In this document: positions 44,878-54,634 of the stretch, in pieces
How positions within the stretch are numbered: the stretch's first letter is position 1
Layout: every line of letters begins with the position of its first letter
Assembly (NCBI RefSeq): GCF_900476085.1
Contig: NZ_LS991952.1
Coordinates: forward strand, 806,001-870,000
Length of the DNA: 64,000 bases
Reading direction: 5' to 3'
From: Mycoplasmoides gallisepticum
GTDB taxonomy: Bacteria; Bacillota_I; Bacilli_A; Mycoplasmatales; Mycoplasmoidaceae
Translations under genes and position numbers: made by a program
Notes under the pieces: generated by a model
Database searches by the model: none
What the model saw: the letters and a program-made list of their open reading frames with translations, nothing else
What the model was told of the DNA's origin: nothing

Positions 44878-45446
44878 TATTGATTATACTTAAGAATTAG
44901 TTGTTTAATATCTTGGATCGTTTTTTCTAGATCATCATTAATGATCGTATGATCATAAAGTTCTCTATGGGCATATTCTTTAACGGCTTGTTTTAAGCGG
45001 TATTTAATTACTTCGTCGTTCTCAGTTCCCCGCTTTTTTAGTCGTGCAACTAACTCATCTTCAGAAGGGGGAAGCACAAAGATACTTAGTGTTCTAAAAC
45101 CTTTTTTTAAGACTTGAATCACCCCTTGGTATTCAATCTCTAAAATTAGGTTTTCGTTTTTATCAAGGATCTCTTTAACTAATGAAAGCGGTGTTCCATA
45201 ATAGTTATTAACGTAGTTAGCATACTCTAATAATTGGTTGTTGGCAATCATTTGTTCAAACTCTTCTTTAGTTTTGAAAAAATAATGCACGCCTTCAACT
45301 TCAGATGCTCGCTTTTTTCTTGTTGTGGCTGAAATTGAAACGTTTAGTTTTAAGTTGTTGTCAGACAAAAGCCTACTAACTATCGTGCCCTTACCAACCC
45401 CACTAGGACCAGATATTAAGATAATTAAACCCTGCTTGTTACTCAT
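44877..45446 (-). CDS. gmk: Guanylate kinase
   Basis: A 189-residue enzyme phosphorylating GMP to GDP. The P-loop SGPSGVGKGT is near the N-terminus, and the GMP-binding segments SATTRKKRASEVEGVHYFF, EYANYVNNYYGTPL and the LID region RLKKRGTEND follow. I chose the ATG at 45444-45446, which gives the normal length; an in-frame ATG at 45464 would add six hydrophobic residues. Its stop shares one base with the phosphatase start (TAATG). Confidence 0.94.
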   Translation of the reverse strand: MSNKQGLIILISGPSGVGKGTIVSRLLSDNNLKLNVSISATTRKKRASEVEGVHYFFKTKEEFEQMIANNQLLEYANYVNNYYGTPLSLVKEILDKNENLILEIEYQGVIQVLKKGFRTLSIFVLPPSEDELVARLKKRGTENDEVIKYRLKQAVKEYAHRELYDHTIINDDLEKTIQDIKQLILKYNQ

Positions 45447-45537
45447 AATATATATAACTACCATTTAGGGTAGTCGTTATTATTCAATTTTACTTTTTAA
45501 TATTTTAATATTTATATTTGATAAGAACATTTTTATA

Positions 45538-46128
45538 ATGAAAAGTAAATTAAAACCCACTAATGACTGATTAGTAACTGATGATAATCCCAAGATGCGT
45601 GAAGTATGTTCTGAGGTAAAATTTCCTTTAAGTCAAGAAGTGTTAGATATCATCGATAAGATGTTAGCTTATGTTGATGAAAGCTTTGATGATAATGCCG
45701 AAAGGTATGATATTCGTCCAGGGATTGGGATAGCTGCTAACCAATTAGGTTTAAATCAAAGATTTTTTTACGTTCATTTTATTGATTTCTGTCAAAAAGA
45801 ACATCGATATTTGCTTATCAATCCTGAATGGATTGATAAGAGTCTTAACAAAGCTTACTTAGCTGTTGGTGAGGGTTGTTTATCAGTTCCCAAAGATAAA
45901 GATGGTTATGTAATTCGAAGTGAAACCGTTAAACTTAAAGGGTTCGATTACTTAACACAAAAAGATGTTGAGATCAGTGCCCATGGATTATTAGCCATGT
46001 GCTTACAACATGAGATGGATCATTTAGAAGGTAAGTTTTATTATGATTCAATCAACATGATGAAACCATACTTTAAAAAAGATGAGTGAGTTAGTATTGA
46101 TCAAAAAGTGTGTGATCAATGTAAATAA
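45538..46128 (+). CDS. def: Peptide deformylase
   Basis: A 196-residue deformylase removing the formyl group from new proteins. Motif 1 [10 protein letters not shown] (residues 62-71), motif 2 EGCLSVP (Cys metal ligand) and motif 3 QHEMDHLEG (two His ligands, catalytic Glu) are complete. Reading UGA as Trp extends it at both ends, with start ATG at 45538-45540. It is transcribed divergently from gmk. The last residues (VCDQCK) contain a CxxC not typical of the family. Confidence 0.95.
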
Positions 46129-46140
46129 TTGATATAAATA

Positions 46141-46186
46141 AAAAAAAATTAGGGATTAACATTTGTTGATCCCTAATTTTTATCTT
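46141..46186. terminator. Bidirectional terminator between def and the MFS gene
   Basis: A stem of 16 pairs (46145-46160 with 46165-46180) with a 4-base loop, with one G-T wobble, has As on its left and Ts on its right. It therefore works for def (+) and for the convergent transporter gene (-). Confidence 0.88.
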
Positions 46187-46198
46187 ATATTTTATTGA

Positions 46199-47776
46199 TT
46201 ATTTAAAGATATCACCTTTGTAGAAGTTGTATGACATGAATGGTCATTTATCAGTTAAAGGAACTCATTCACCGTTTACAATACGTCCTGATTTAGGTAG
46301 TACTAAAGCGATTAATACAAATACCATTGAGATTATTACATAAACTGCAAATGCAGTGATGCTAGCTGGGTTTATTGAATCAACATAGCTCTTGTTTGCA
46401 AATGAAGGTGACTCAACAATTACAGATAATAGGATGTCTGATGCTGTATATAGCATGTAACCTACACCTCAGATAATACCGAATTGTGTACCAACTTTAG
46501 AAGGTGAAGCTCCTTTGAATTCGTGAGGAATTAATAAGAACACACCTTGTAGACCTCATAAGAATATTCCAGCTAAGAATGAAGCAATGATTTCACCGAT
46601 TGCTAAACCTATATTTTTGTTGGCACCAACAAAACCTAATACGAAGGCAACAACAACAAAGAACATACCTAATGAGTATTGCGTCATTAAGAATCGACTT
46701 CGATCATATCTTGTCTTACCAAAAGGAGCTATCACAAATAGACCAGCTACTAGGCCTAATACGAATGCAATCTTAGACGTATTTCCTACTCAAAATAATT
46801 TTCCGCCTACATTATATGGAGATGTACCAATTACAGAATTAGAATATGTACCAGTTAAGATTCAAACTACAGCTACTAATCATGCCCCGTACATTAGACA
46901 CATCTTTATCACGTTTTTGTTCTTGAGCGTGGACATGATTGTGACCTCAGGCTCCATTCTTGTATGTTTTTCTTTTGGTAGAACTGTTTCTTTACCAAAA
47001 ATGAAGTATAAGATGAATGTTGCAAAAATAATTAGTATGAAAGCAGCACAAACAACGTATCAACTCTTAACGGCTTCCATTTTAATAGTCATACTATATG
47101 TAAATAGACCTAATGAGAAAGCTGCACCAATGTTAAATCCAAATGAGTTAATAACACTTAGTGTTGTCTTCGTTTTCATTGTAGAAAATTTTGCAATAAC
47201 AGGTTGTGTGTAACTAATTAAAGCAGTTCCACCAACAGCTAATAAAGTTCTAAAGATAATGAATAAGCTGTAACCTAAAGCTGTTAATTTAGTTAAGCTT
47301 CCACCGCTAATAAGGTCACCTTGTTTTTGGTAAAAGATTTGACTATTTGATAAAACAAGTGCGTTATTACCGCCAAATGGATATGCAACAACGATGAACG
47401 GGAATGACAATGCCATTAACCCCAACATTGTTAAAACTGTTTTCTTATGACCCAGTCTACCAATGAATCAGCCAGCAACAAATGAACCAATACCACGGAA
47501 GAAAGTAATTGTTCAGTTAGTTGCTGCTGTAGTAATAGAACCAGGGTTCTTGAAGAAGAACGACTGAGATCAACCAGCTCATGTAAGGCTCGTTTCAGCA
47601 TTCGGATTGTAGGTAAAGTTACCAGCAACTTGGTCAATCAAAAACCAGTTAACAACGAACAAGAAATACCCAAATAAAATAATTATCCAAGTAATAAATA
47701 GTTCTTTATCAGTTAGTTTGCTAATTTTTTCAAGTTTCTGCTCACGCGTCAATCCTGATTTTAAACTAAGTTTCAT
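46199..47776 (-). CDS. Major facilitator superfamily transporter
   Basis: A 525-residue membrane protein with about 12 hydrophobic helices, broken into many pieces in the standard code by UGA-Trp codons. The loop motif FIGRLGHKKTVLTM after the second helix is the MFS signature (G-x-x-x-D/G-R-x-G-R/H-R/K-K). A charged central loop (FGKETVLPKEKHTRMEPE) separates two halves of six helices. The substrate cannot be read from the sequence; related mycoplasma proteins are annotated as hexose-phosphate or other anion transporters. It is monocistronic, with a terminator at its 3' end. Confidence 0.85.
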
Positions 47777-48097
47777 ATTTAAATTTTAATCATTAAATTA
47801 GCTTCCTAATCAAGTCTTGTTTACGACGTAATTAGCTAATAAAAACGTTTCAAATTTTAACCTATTTATTTTTATAGATATAAACATAATCTTGCAAAGA
47901 TAATTCTATACTTATAAATATTAATTAATCAAAACGATTTAAATCTAAGCGCTTAATATTTTAATGGTTAGTATTCCTTAACATAGAAATATTAAACTCA
48001 TATATTTTATAAATTTATAAAGTCGATTATCAATTTTCTTAAAAATATTAAGTTATTTTTATAATTAAATTTCTGACTTTATTTAACTAAAATACCC
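47777..48097. other. Intergenic region between MFS gene and mnmG
   Basis: A 321-base, extremely AT-rich gap between divergent genes. It holds the promoters of both; a candidate -10 TAAAAT lies just before the mnmG start. I see no RNA gene, repeat or replication-origin box cluster. Confidence 0.4.
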
Positions 48098-49933
48098 ATG
48101 AATAAATTTATTGTAGTAGGAGCAGGCCATGCTGGCTTAGAAGCTGCGTTCATACTTTCAAAGCTAAATAATAAGGTTTATCTTTGTGTTTTGGATAGAA
48201 AATACGTAGCTAACTGTCCATGTAATCCGTCTGTTGGGGGGCCAGCTAAAGGGATTGTTACAAGAGAAATAGACGCGCTAGGTGGAATTCAAGCATTAGC
48301 TGCTGATAGCACTGCTCTTCAAAGAAAGATCTTAAATTCTTCAAAAGGACCTGGAGTTCAATGTTTAAGATTTCAAATCGATAAGGTTTATTACAAGAAG
48401 TGATTCTTAGAACAAATTGATAATAATGAAAATATTGAACTAGTTGAAGGTGAAGTAACAGAAGTAATTAAGAACGGTGATACTGCTACTGGAGTGATGA
48501 TTGATGGCGTAAAAAAATTAGAGGCTGGCGCGGTAATAATTACTACAGGTACTTATTTAAAATCATTGACATTTAGCGGTAAAGACGTAAAAAATGAAGG
48601 TCCAGAAGGTTTTAAGAACTCTAATAATTTATCTGAATGATTTAAAGTAAATGGGTTTGAATTAATTAGATTAAAAACAGGTACCCCTCCTAGGATTAAA
48701 AAAGATTCAATTGATTATTCAAATTTACAAATAGAGCCAGGAAATGGAACAGAGTTATATTTTTCTCACTGGTCTAAAAATAAATACATCGATTATGAAT
48801 TGCCTTGTTATTTAATCCATACAACAGAAGAAATTCATAAGATAATCAACGATAATTTACATTTATCAGCGATGTATTCAGGAAATATCACGGGTGTAGG
48901 TCCTAGGTATTGTCCTAGTATTGAAGATAAGATTATTAGATTCTCTAATAAGCCAAGACATCAAATTTTTCTTGAACCGGAATCTTTAGAACTTGATACT
49001 GTTTATTTAGGTGGTTTTTCAACTTCTTTAGATATCTCTGTTCAAGATAAAATTATTCGACTTTTACCTGGGCTAAAAAAAGCTGAAGTTATCAAATACG
49101 GATATGCAATTGAATATGATGCAATTAACCCGATACAACTATACCCTTCTTTAGAATCTAAATTAGTAAAAAATCTATTTTTTGCCGGACAAATTAACGG
49201 AACTAGTGGTTATGAAGAAGCTGCGGGACAAGGTTTAATTGCTGGCATAAATGCAAACCAAAAAATTAAAAATAAAGAGCCTTTAATCTTATCTAGGGAT
49301 GAAGCATATATTGGGGTGATGATTGACGATATTGTAACTAAAGGAGCAACAGATCCTTATCGCTTATTAACATCTCGAGCCGAATATAGATTATTGTTAA
49401 GAAATGATAATGTTTTGGATCGATTAATACAAAAAGGTTATGAAATTGGCACAATATCTAAGGAACAAATAGATTTGTATAACCAAAACTTAGAAAGGAA
49501 AAATAAACTTATTGAATTTTTAAAGGATAAAAAAGTAGGTATGTATACGTTATTAAGAGCACATACAAACAATACAAATTTCTCACTTTATGAATTCTTA
49601 AAACGACCAGAAATCAAATTAATTGAACTGTTAAAATTAATTGAATTTGATTATAGTAATTACGATCTAGAACTATTAAAAAATATCGAAATTACCGTAA
49701 AATATGAAGGTTATATTAAAAAAGAGAGTAGAATTGTTAACTCTTTAAAGAACTTGGAAAGTATTAAAATTCCTCAAGATCTTATTTATGATAAAGTGCA
49801 AAATCTTTCAATTGAAGCAATCGATAAGTTAAACAAAATAAAGCCTCTTAATTTAGCACAGGCTCAGCGTATTAGTGGAATCAATTTAGCTGACATTATT
49901 TCTCTGAAAACTCATTTAGAACAAAATGCTTAA
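48098..49933 (+). CDS. mnmG: tRNA uridine 5-carboxymethylaminomethyl modification enzyme MnmG
   Basis: A 611-residue FAD enzyme (GidA) that modifies U34 of tRNAs with MnmE. The dinucleotide motif [12 protein letters not shown], the family motif [11 protein letters not shown], the segment TGTPPRI, FLEPES and the C-terminal [16 protein letters not shown] are all present. UGA-Trp joins the pieces. Its last 8 bases overlap rsmG, and the mnmG-rsmG order is common in bacteria. No dnaA boxes or dnaA gene are near, so this is not evidently the origin. Confidence 0.96.
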
Positions 49934-50654
49934 ACTAATAAAAGATTCTTTAGGTAAATTTAACCTTACGTTAACTGATAAGCAAATTGAAGATATTGCC
50001 TTCTTTTTAGAGGAAATTTATCATAGTAATCAACTCTTCAATTTAACGGGCTATAAGACCAAAGAATTGATTGCTGAAATGTTAGGCGTTAAAACCATAT
50101 TACTAGCTCAAAGTTTAAGTTACATATTTTCTAATCAATCATTAAATGTTATTGATATAGGAACGGGTGCAGGAATCCCAGGATTAATCATTAAAATAAT
50201 TTATCCTCAGCTTAATGTTTATTTAGTAGATTCAAATGCCAAGAAGATTACTTTTATTAACGAAGTGATAAAAAAGTTAAATTTTACCGGTGTTTTTGCA
50301 ATTTTATCAAGAGTCGAAGATAACTTTTTTTTGAAAAAATACCACGGTTGTTTTGATTATGTTTTTTCTCAAGCAGTATCAAAAATTGCTGTTTTAAACG
50401 AACTAGGAACTCAATTATTAAAAATAAATGGGCAAATAATTCATTTTAAATCTAGAGACTATCAAGAAGAAATTGAGTTTGCAAAAAAACATTTATCAGA
50501 CCTTGGTTTGGCTTTCAACAATTTGTATCACTATCAATTTAATAGCTATTTTTTAGTTAATGTTTTTTATAATAAAAAAGCTATTGCTCCACAAAAATAT
50601 CCTAGAGAGTGAAGCAAGATTAAAAGAGAGCTCATTGATGATGCAAAACACTAA
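49926..50654 (+). CDS. rsmG: 16S rRNA (guanine-N7)-methyltransferase RsmG
   Basis: A 242-residue SAM-dependent methyltransferase (GidB) acting on 16S G527. SAM-binding motif VIDIGTGAGIPGLIIKI, FNLTGYK and SQAVSKIAVL are typical. UGA at 50610-50612 is Trp, adding the last 15 residues after YPRE. The start overlaps mnmG by 8 bases and the end overlaps the next gene by 17 bases. Confidence 0.94.
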
Positions 50655-51369
50655 GTTTATAACGATTACTTCGACTATTAAACATTCAGCTAAAACATCT
50701 ACCGCAATCGGATTAGTTATTTCTTTAGTTACCGAAGGTTATAAAGTCTTATATTTAGGTTTTGACAACAAATATAATGCCTTGCCTAATTTTGAGGATG
50801 ATGCAGATCTAGTTAAAGACTATATTCTAGAAAAGATTATTCTAGAAAGAGCTATCAGGCATTTTTACTCTTTTTATCCATTTGATATGCTTAACATCAA
50901 TGCTGATTTAGTTAAGCTATTTAAAAACGCAACAGACAAACAACAAGCTAGGATTATTAGCAAACTATTTAAAGATATTAAAGCAGAACGTTACCATTAC
51001 GTGGTAATCGATCTAAACTACAAAGACAAACCAGTTCATAACACGATTGTTAAATTAAGCGATCACTGCTTTTACACAATTAATGTAAAACGTTATGAAG
51101 AAGAAAAGAACCATCTAGATATCAATTCTTTTTTAACCGTAGTTCCTAAAAAAGAACATGTTAAACTACTAGTTGTTCAATTTAATCGCTTCATGGTAGA
51201 CCATCATAAGTTTATAGAAAACTTAAAATATATATACGGTGATTTTGTCTTTGATTATCAAATTGATAGTTCGCGAACAATGCGCAATCGAATTGATCAC
51301 GCTTATAACTATCTTAGAGTTAACAAGTTGTGTACACCGATTAAGAAATACATTATAGAAAGTAAATAA
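50638..51369 (+). CDS. ParA/MinD-like protein with degenerate P-loop
   Basis: A 243-residue protein in the position where ParA (Soj) often follows rsmG. The N-terminus FITITSTIKHSAKTSTAIGL has the layout of a ParA deviant Walker A (KGGVGKTTT), but the glycines are replaced; Lys-Thr-Ser is kept. A middle segment YHYVVIDLNYKDKP matches the Walker A' Asp region. ATP binding may be lost or altered. I chose ATG at 50638; the upstream in-frame extension lies inside rsmG. It ends at a bidirectional terminator. Confidence 0.7.
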   Translation: MMQNTKFITITSTIKHSAKTSTAIGLVISLVTEGYKVLYLGFDNKYNALPNFEDDADLVKDYILEKIILERAIRHFYSFYPFDMLNINADLVKLFKNATDKQQARIISKLFKDIKAERYHYVVIDLNYKDKPVHNTIVKLSDHCFYTINVKRYEEEKNHLDINSFLTVVPKKEHVKLLVVQFNRFMVDHHKFIENLKYIYGDFVFDYQIDSSRTMRNRIDHAYNYLRVNKLCTPIKKYIIESK

Positions 51370-51406
51370 AAATCAGATAGATAAACAATCTACCTGATTT
51401 TTATTT
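51368..51406. terminator. Bidirectional terminator after the ParA-like gene
   Basis: A stem of 14 pairs (51368-51382 with 51388-51402) with one mismatch and a 5-base loop separates two convergent genes. A tracts and T tracts lie on either side. Confidence 0.8.
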
Positions 51407-51961
51407 GTCTTCTGTTTTAATCAGCTCTTTCGAACTATTTTCAACTTTTTGATTAGGTGTATTCTTTAGATCATTAATATTGATCTCAGATTTTTTCTTA
51501 ACTAAATCAGTTTGTAATTCCACCCAAATTTCCCCAGCTTTTTTAAGAATCCTAAAATAAGCCAACAGCCCAATTAGTGGTAGATAACCACCGATTCTTA
51601 AGATCTTATTAAGACGACTAAACTTATCTGGATAAAATTCGTTTAATTCCTGGTTTTTTTGATAAAAAAGATGAGTCAAAATAACCTTAATTAAAAACAA
51701 GATAAGATTAATTGTGCTTATCAAAATAATCGCAATAATTAAGAATAATTTTTGGTTTTCTACAACTTCTTTAGTCACCATACCCTTATCAAAATCTACC
51801 ATCTTTTGTTGGTACTGAACTGCAGAAATTATTACTGCAAAAATTAAACAAAGATTGAAGATAATTCAAATTAATGAATAAGCTGATAAGAACTTCGTTC
51901 TTCTTCTTAAACTTTTGATTTTTCTTGAAACAATATCAAATTTTGTATCGTTAATTCCCAT
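51401..51961 (-). CDS. Small membrane protein of unknown function
   Basis: A 186-residue protein with a basic N-terminus (SRKIKSLRRRTK), a first hydrophobic helix (about residues 25-47), a second (about 75-100) and a shorter hydrophobic segment (about 123-135), then a charged tail rich in Lys and Glu. I recognise no family. It lies 24 bases after nusG in the same direction and may be the last gene of the rpmG-secE-nusG unit. The start ATG is 51959-51961. Confidence 0.75.
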
Positions 51962-51985
51962 ATTATGGAATCTATATAGAACATC

Positions 51986-52789
51986 TTAAACTGAAAGTTT
52001 AAGTTGCTTCTTATTAAGCTTAACGCTTACTAGTTTACCTAGAATCTGAACATCAACAATATATTCGTCGTTATCAATAATTCTAGAGATCTGACCACTA
52101 AGACCTGAGTAATCGCCAGAGTTGATATCAACCATATGACCAACTTTTAGTTCGATCGCTTCATCAACTTGTTCTTTTTCAGTTGACATATCTCCATATT
52201 TGTCAGCTGAATCAGATTTTTTCTTATGAACGATCGTTTTAGCTGCATTTTCATCAAGAATTAACTCACCACGTTCATTAAACAGATTGCGATCCATTTC
52301 AATAATCGCATTTGGTGTAATTACAATTCGGTAATTTTGATCAAATGATTCCCCATTTAATAGATCTAATTCTTCTGAAGATGAGATCGGGATCGGTTTA
52401 GCTCCCTTACCAGATGAACCTACGATCCCAGTAATATTAACTGTGTTTCTTACTGCAAACCAAGCTGCTTCATTCATCTCCATCTTAATGTAGATGTATC
52501 CAGGGTATTTATTTGTATCTGTAATCTTATACTTCTTATAAACCCCATTATCAACAGTTACCCATTTAATGTAGGTACTATTACGCATTGTTGCGGGGAT
52601 ATTGTGGGTGGGATTGTTACTATCAAAGATAGTTTCTTCCACACTTCGAAACTTAATTACTTTACAATCTAAGATCTGATCTTCAAAGTGAAGTGCTCTA
52701 ACTTTAGCTTTTAAGGTTTTAATAACAGAATCTTCATTTCCGTTAGTTGTAGTCGCAATATATCATTGCGCGGTAGATTTTTTACTCAT
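51986..52789 (-). CDS. nusG: Transcription antitermination protein NusG
   Basis: A 267-residue NusG, longer than the common 175-180. The NGN domain starts AQWYIATTTNGNEDSVIKTL and includes YPGYIYIKMEMNEAAWFAVR and GIVGSSGKGAKPIP. The C-terminal KOW domain contains KVGHMVDINSGDYSGLSGQI. The extra length lies mainly in the linker, a charged region of about 70 residues. The start ATG at 52787-52789 restores the NGN domain. secE lies directly upstream, as in most bacteria. Confidence 0.94.
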
Positions 52790-52811
52790 GATTTAATATC
52801 TCTTGCTCAAA

Positions 52812-53186
52812 TTATTTTAAGATCCCGATCGCACTAAAGATTTGGTCAATACCAAATAATAAACCGGTTAAAAAAGCCACAATCGCAATTACGATTAAAA
52901 AGTTGGTAATCAACAATTTAGGAGTACATCAAGTAATTCTTCTTGATTCTTTTTCCATCCCAAATCATCAGCGTTTTAAACGAAGTCCTAATGAACCTTT
53001 ATTTTTCTTTTCTCTTTGAAGTTGTTCGCGATATTCTTGTTCTTCGCGCTCTTCTTTAAATTTCTTTTGTTCTAGAGCTTCTTCTTTAATCTTTTGTTGT
53101 TCTTTTTTAATGTTATCGTCTTGATAACTTTCAAGAATAACCTTTGGATTTTTTCTTAGATTAATATTTTTATTCTTGTGATCCAT
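52812..53186 (-). CDS. secE: Preprotein translocase subunit SecE
   Basis: A 124-residue SecE. The first 75 residues are a highly charged Lys/Glu/Gln helix (EQKKFKEEREEQEYREQL). The conserved C-terminal part has the amphipathic ESRRITWCTPKLL and one transmembrane helix. UGA-Trp joins the two. The ATG at 53184-53186, preceded by GGGTAAG, is preferred over the TTG at 53198. It lies between rpmG and nusG. Confidence 0.9.
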
Positions 53187-53202
53187 AATCTTACCCAATT
53201 TG

Positions 53203-53349
53203 TTAGTGCGATTCTTTATGAACGGTCTTTTGATTACAACTAGAACAATATTTATTAAGAACTAATCTTGTTGTTTCAAGTTTAGATCTTGTTGTTGTGT
53301 AATTACGATTTAAGCAATGCTCACAAATCAAAATAATCTTTTTACGCAT
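53203..53349 (-). CDS. rpmG: 50S ribosomal protein L33
   Basis: A 48-residue L33 of the zinc-binding type: CEHCLNRNYTTTRSK and YCSSCNQKTVHKE give two CxxC pairs. The ATG at 53347-53349 gives the family start MRKKIILICE. rpmG-secE-nusG is a common order. Confidence 0.94.
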   Translation of the reverse strand: MRKKIILICEHCLNRNYTTTRSKLETTRLVLNKYCSSCNQKTVHKESH

Positions 53350-53495
53350 TATGGCAAATATTAAAAAAATGCTTTTAATAAAGCACTTATAATTATTATA
53401 TATCAATTAATTATCTTCTTTGTTGATATTATTTTAAATCAAATTTTTAGTTAACTTTTACTTAAATTAATCGTGTGTTTTTTTTCCTCTAATTG

Positions 53496-53521
53496 TTAGA
53501 GGTAGATAATTATGTGTAAAA
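53496..53521 (+). repeat. Candidate terminal repeat of a decayed IS256-type element
   Basis: The 26 bases end in ATGTGTAAAA and resemble the transposase-proximal terminal repeat of the intact element (which ends TTGTGTAAAA). It lies about 55 bases upstream of the decayed transposase. No matching right end was found. Confidence 0.5.
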
Positions 53522-53576
53522 AACTAATCTATTCGTAAAGTTAAGCTAAAATAAACTTAATCTGGTGATTAAGAAG

Positions 53577-54398
53577 ATGGGTAAGAGAGATAATAAAGCA
53601 AACCAAACTAACGAATTCTTGGTTGAATACGTGAAGCAATTTTATTATGACAACACGAATGCTTTGTTAAATTTAACAGACAGTATTGCTAGACCTGTTT
53701 TGCAAACTTTAGTTCTAATTGAGCATAAAGCAAAACTGGCTTTGTTAAAAGAAACCATCAAAGATCAAAAGGTGTATCAAAATGGTTTGTATACTAGGAA
53801 AGTTAAATGGGGTGATAAATCTTTCCCAATTAAGATCAGTCGACTTAGGTATAAAAACCAAAGCTCTAAGATTGTGGTTAAGTACCAAAGATCTTTTGAT
53901 ACTAAATTTATCTTTGACATTATCTCTTTAGCTTCAAACGATCTTTCAGATAACGAGATATCTAACCAACTAACTAATTTATATGGTTTTCAATTAAGTG
54001 AAGAGCTTTTTTTAGAATACCTAAAACAACTTAGACCAGACACAAAAAAATGACATTCAAAATCGCTTCATAACAACTATAAAACCTTGCTTTTTGATCT
54101 AAAACCATTCAAAATTAAAATCAATGAAGATCAAAACGTTAAGTTTAAAAACAAGGTTCTTTATCTTGTTGTGGCAATAAATCATCAGAACAAGAGTGAG
54201 CTTATCTCTTTTTACGTAAATAATAAAGAAACTGAACAGAACTGAAGCCACGTTCTTGAAAAACTGAAAAAACGCGGATTAAGTGAACCTGAACTTGTTG
54301 TTTATAAGAAGTCACAACTATTAAAAGAACCTCTAGATAAGATCTATCCAAAAGCTAAACAAATCGTTTGCGCTGATCAGATCATAAATGATCTGTAA
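53577..54398 (+). pseudogene. Decayed IS256-family transposase, N-terminal two thirds
   Basis: A 273-residue open frame collinear with the first 270 or so residues of the transposase at 54734-55936 (for example VLQTLVLIEHKAKLALLKE versus VLQALVDGEHVGKLELLRE, and LASNDLSDNEISNQLTNLYG versus LASTRLSNNEIADQITSIYG). The first catalytic Asp position is kept (LLFDLKPF for IMIDGKVF). The second is lost (VVYKKSQLL for IIVSDGLKG) and the C-terminal third with the catalytic Glu is absent. It cannot be an active transposase. Despite this divergence the frame has no TAA/TAG until 54396, which is unusual for old decay. Confidence 0.75.
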
Positions 54399-54626
54399 AA
54401 GAACTTGATCATAACTTCACTTCAAACTCAGATAATTAAAAATAAACAGATAATTAGTTTTAAGCTCTTGCACCATTAAAATCTTAAGATTGGTTTTTAC
54501 TAAGAACAAAATTCAAACCAATCTAAAATCTACCTATTGATATATAAAGATCCCTATATTAAAATACTTATAAGGATAGTTGTATTTTTTAATAGTTATT
54601 AAACCTAAAATACTGATTAATAAGCG
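54399..54626. other. Non-coding stretch between decayed and intact IS copies
   Basis: AT-rich sequence without a gene. It probably includes the remainder of the decayed element, but I find no recognisable right terminal repeat. Confidence 0.4.
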
Positions 54627-54634
54627 TTTTAGGG

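Noticed and set aside
47777-48097. Chromosome origin next to mnmG
   Set aside because: No dnaA or dnaN gene and no cluster of DnaA boxes is visible; the gap appears to be a divergent promoter region only.
53486-53502. Hairpin CCTCTAA-TTG-TTAGAGG as a terminator
   Set aside because: The T tract lies before the stem on the plus strand and there is no T tract after the stem on either strand. It may be part of the decayed element end.
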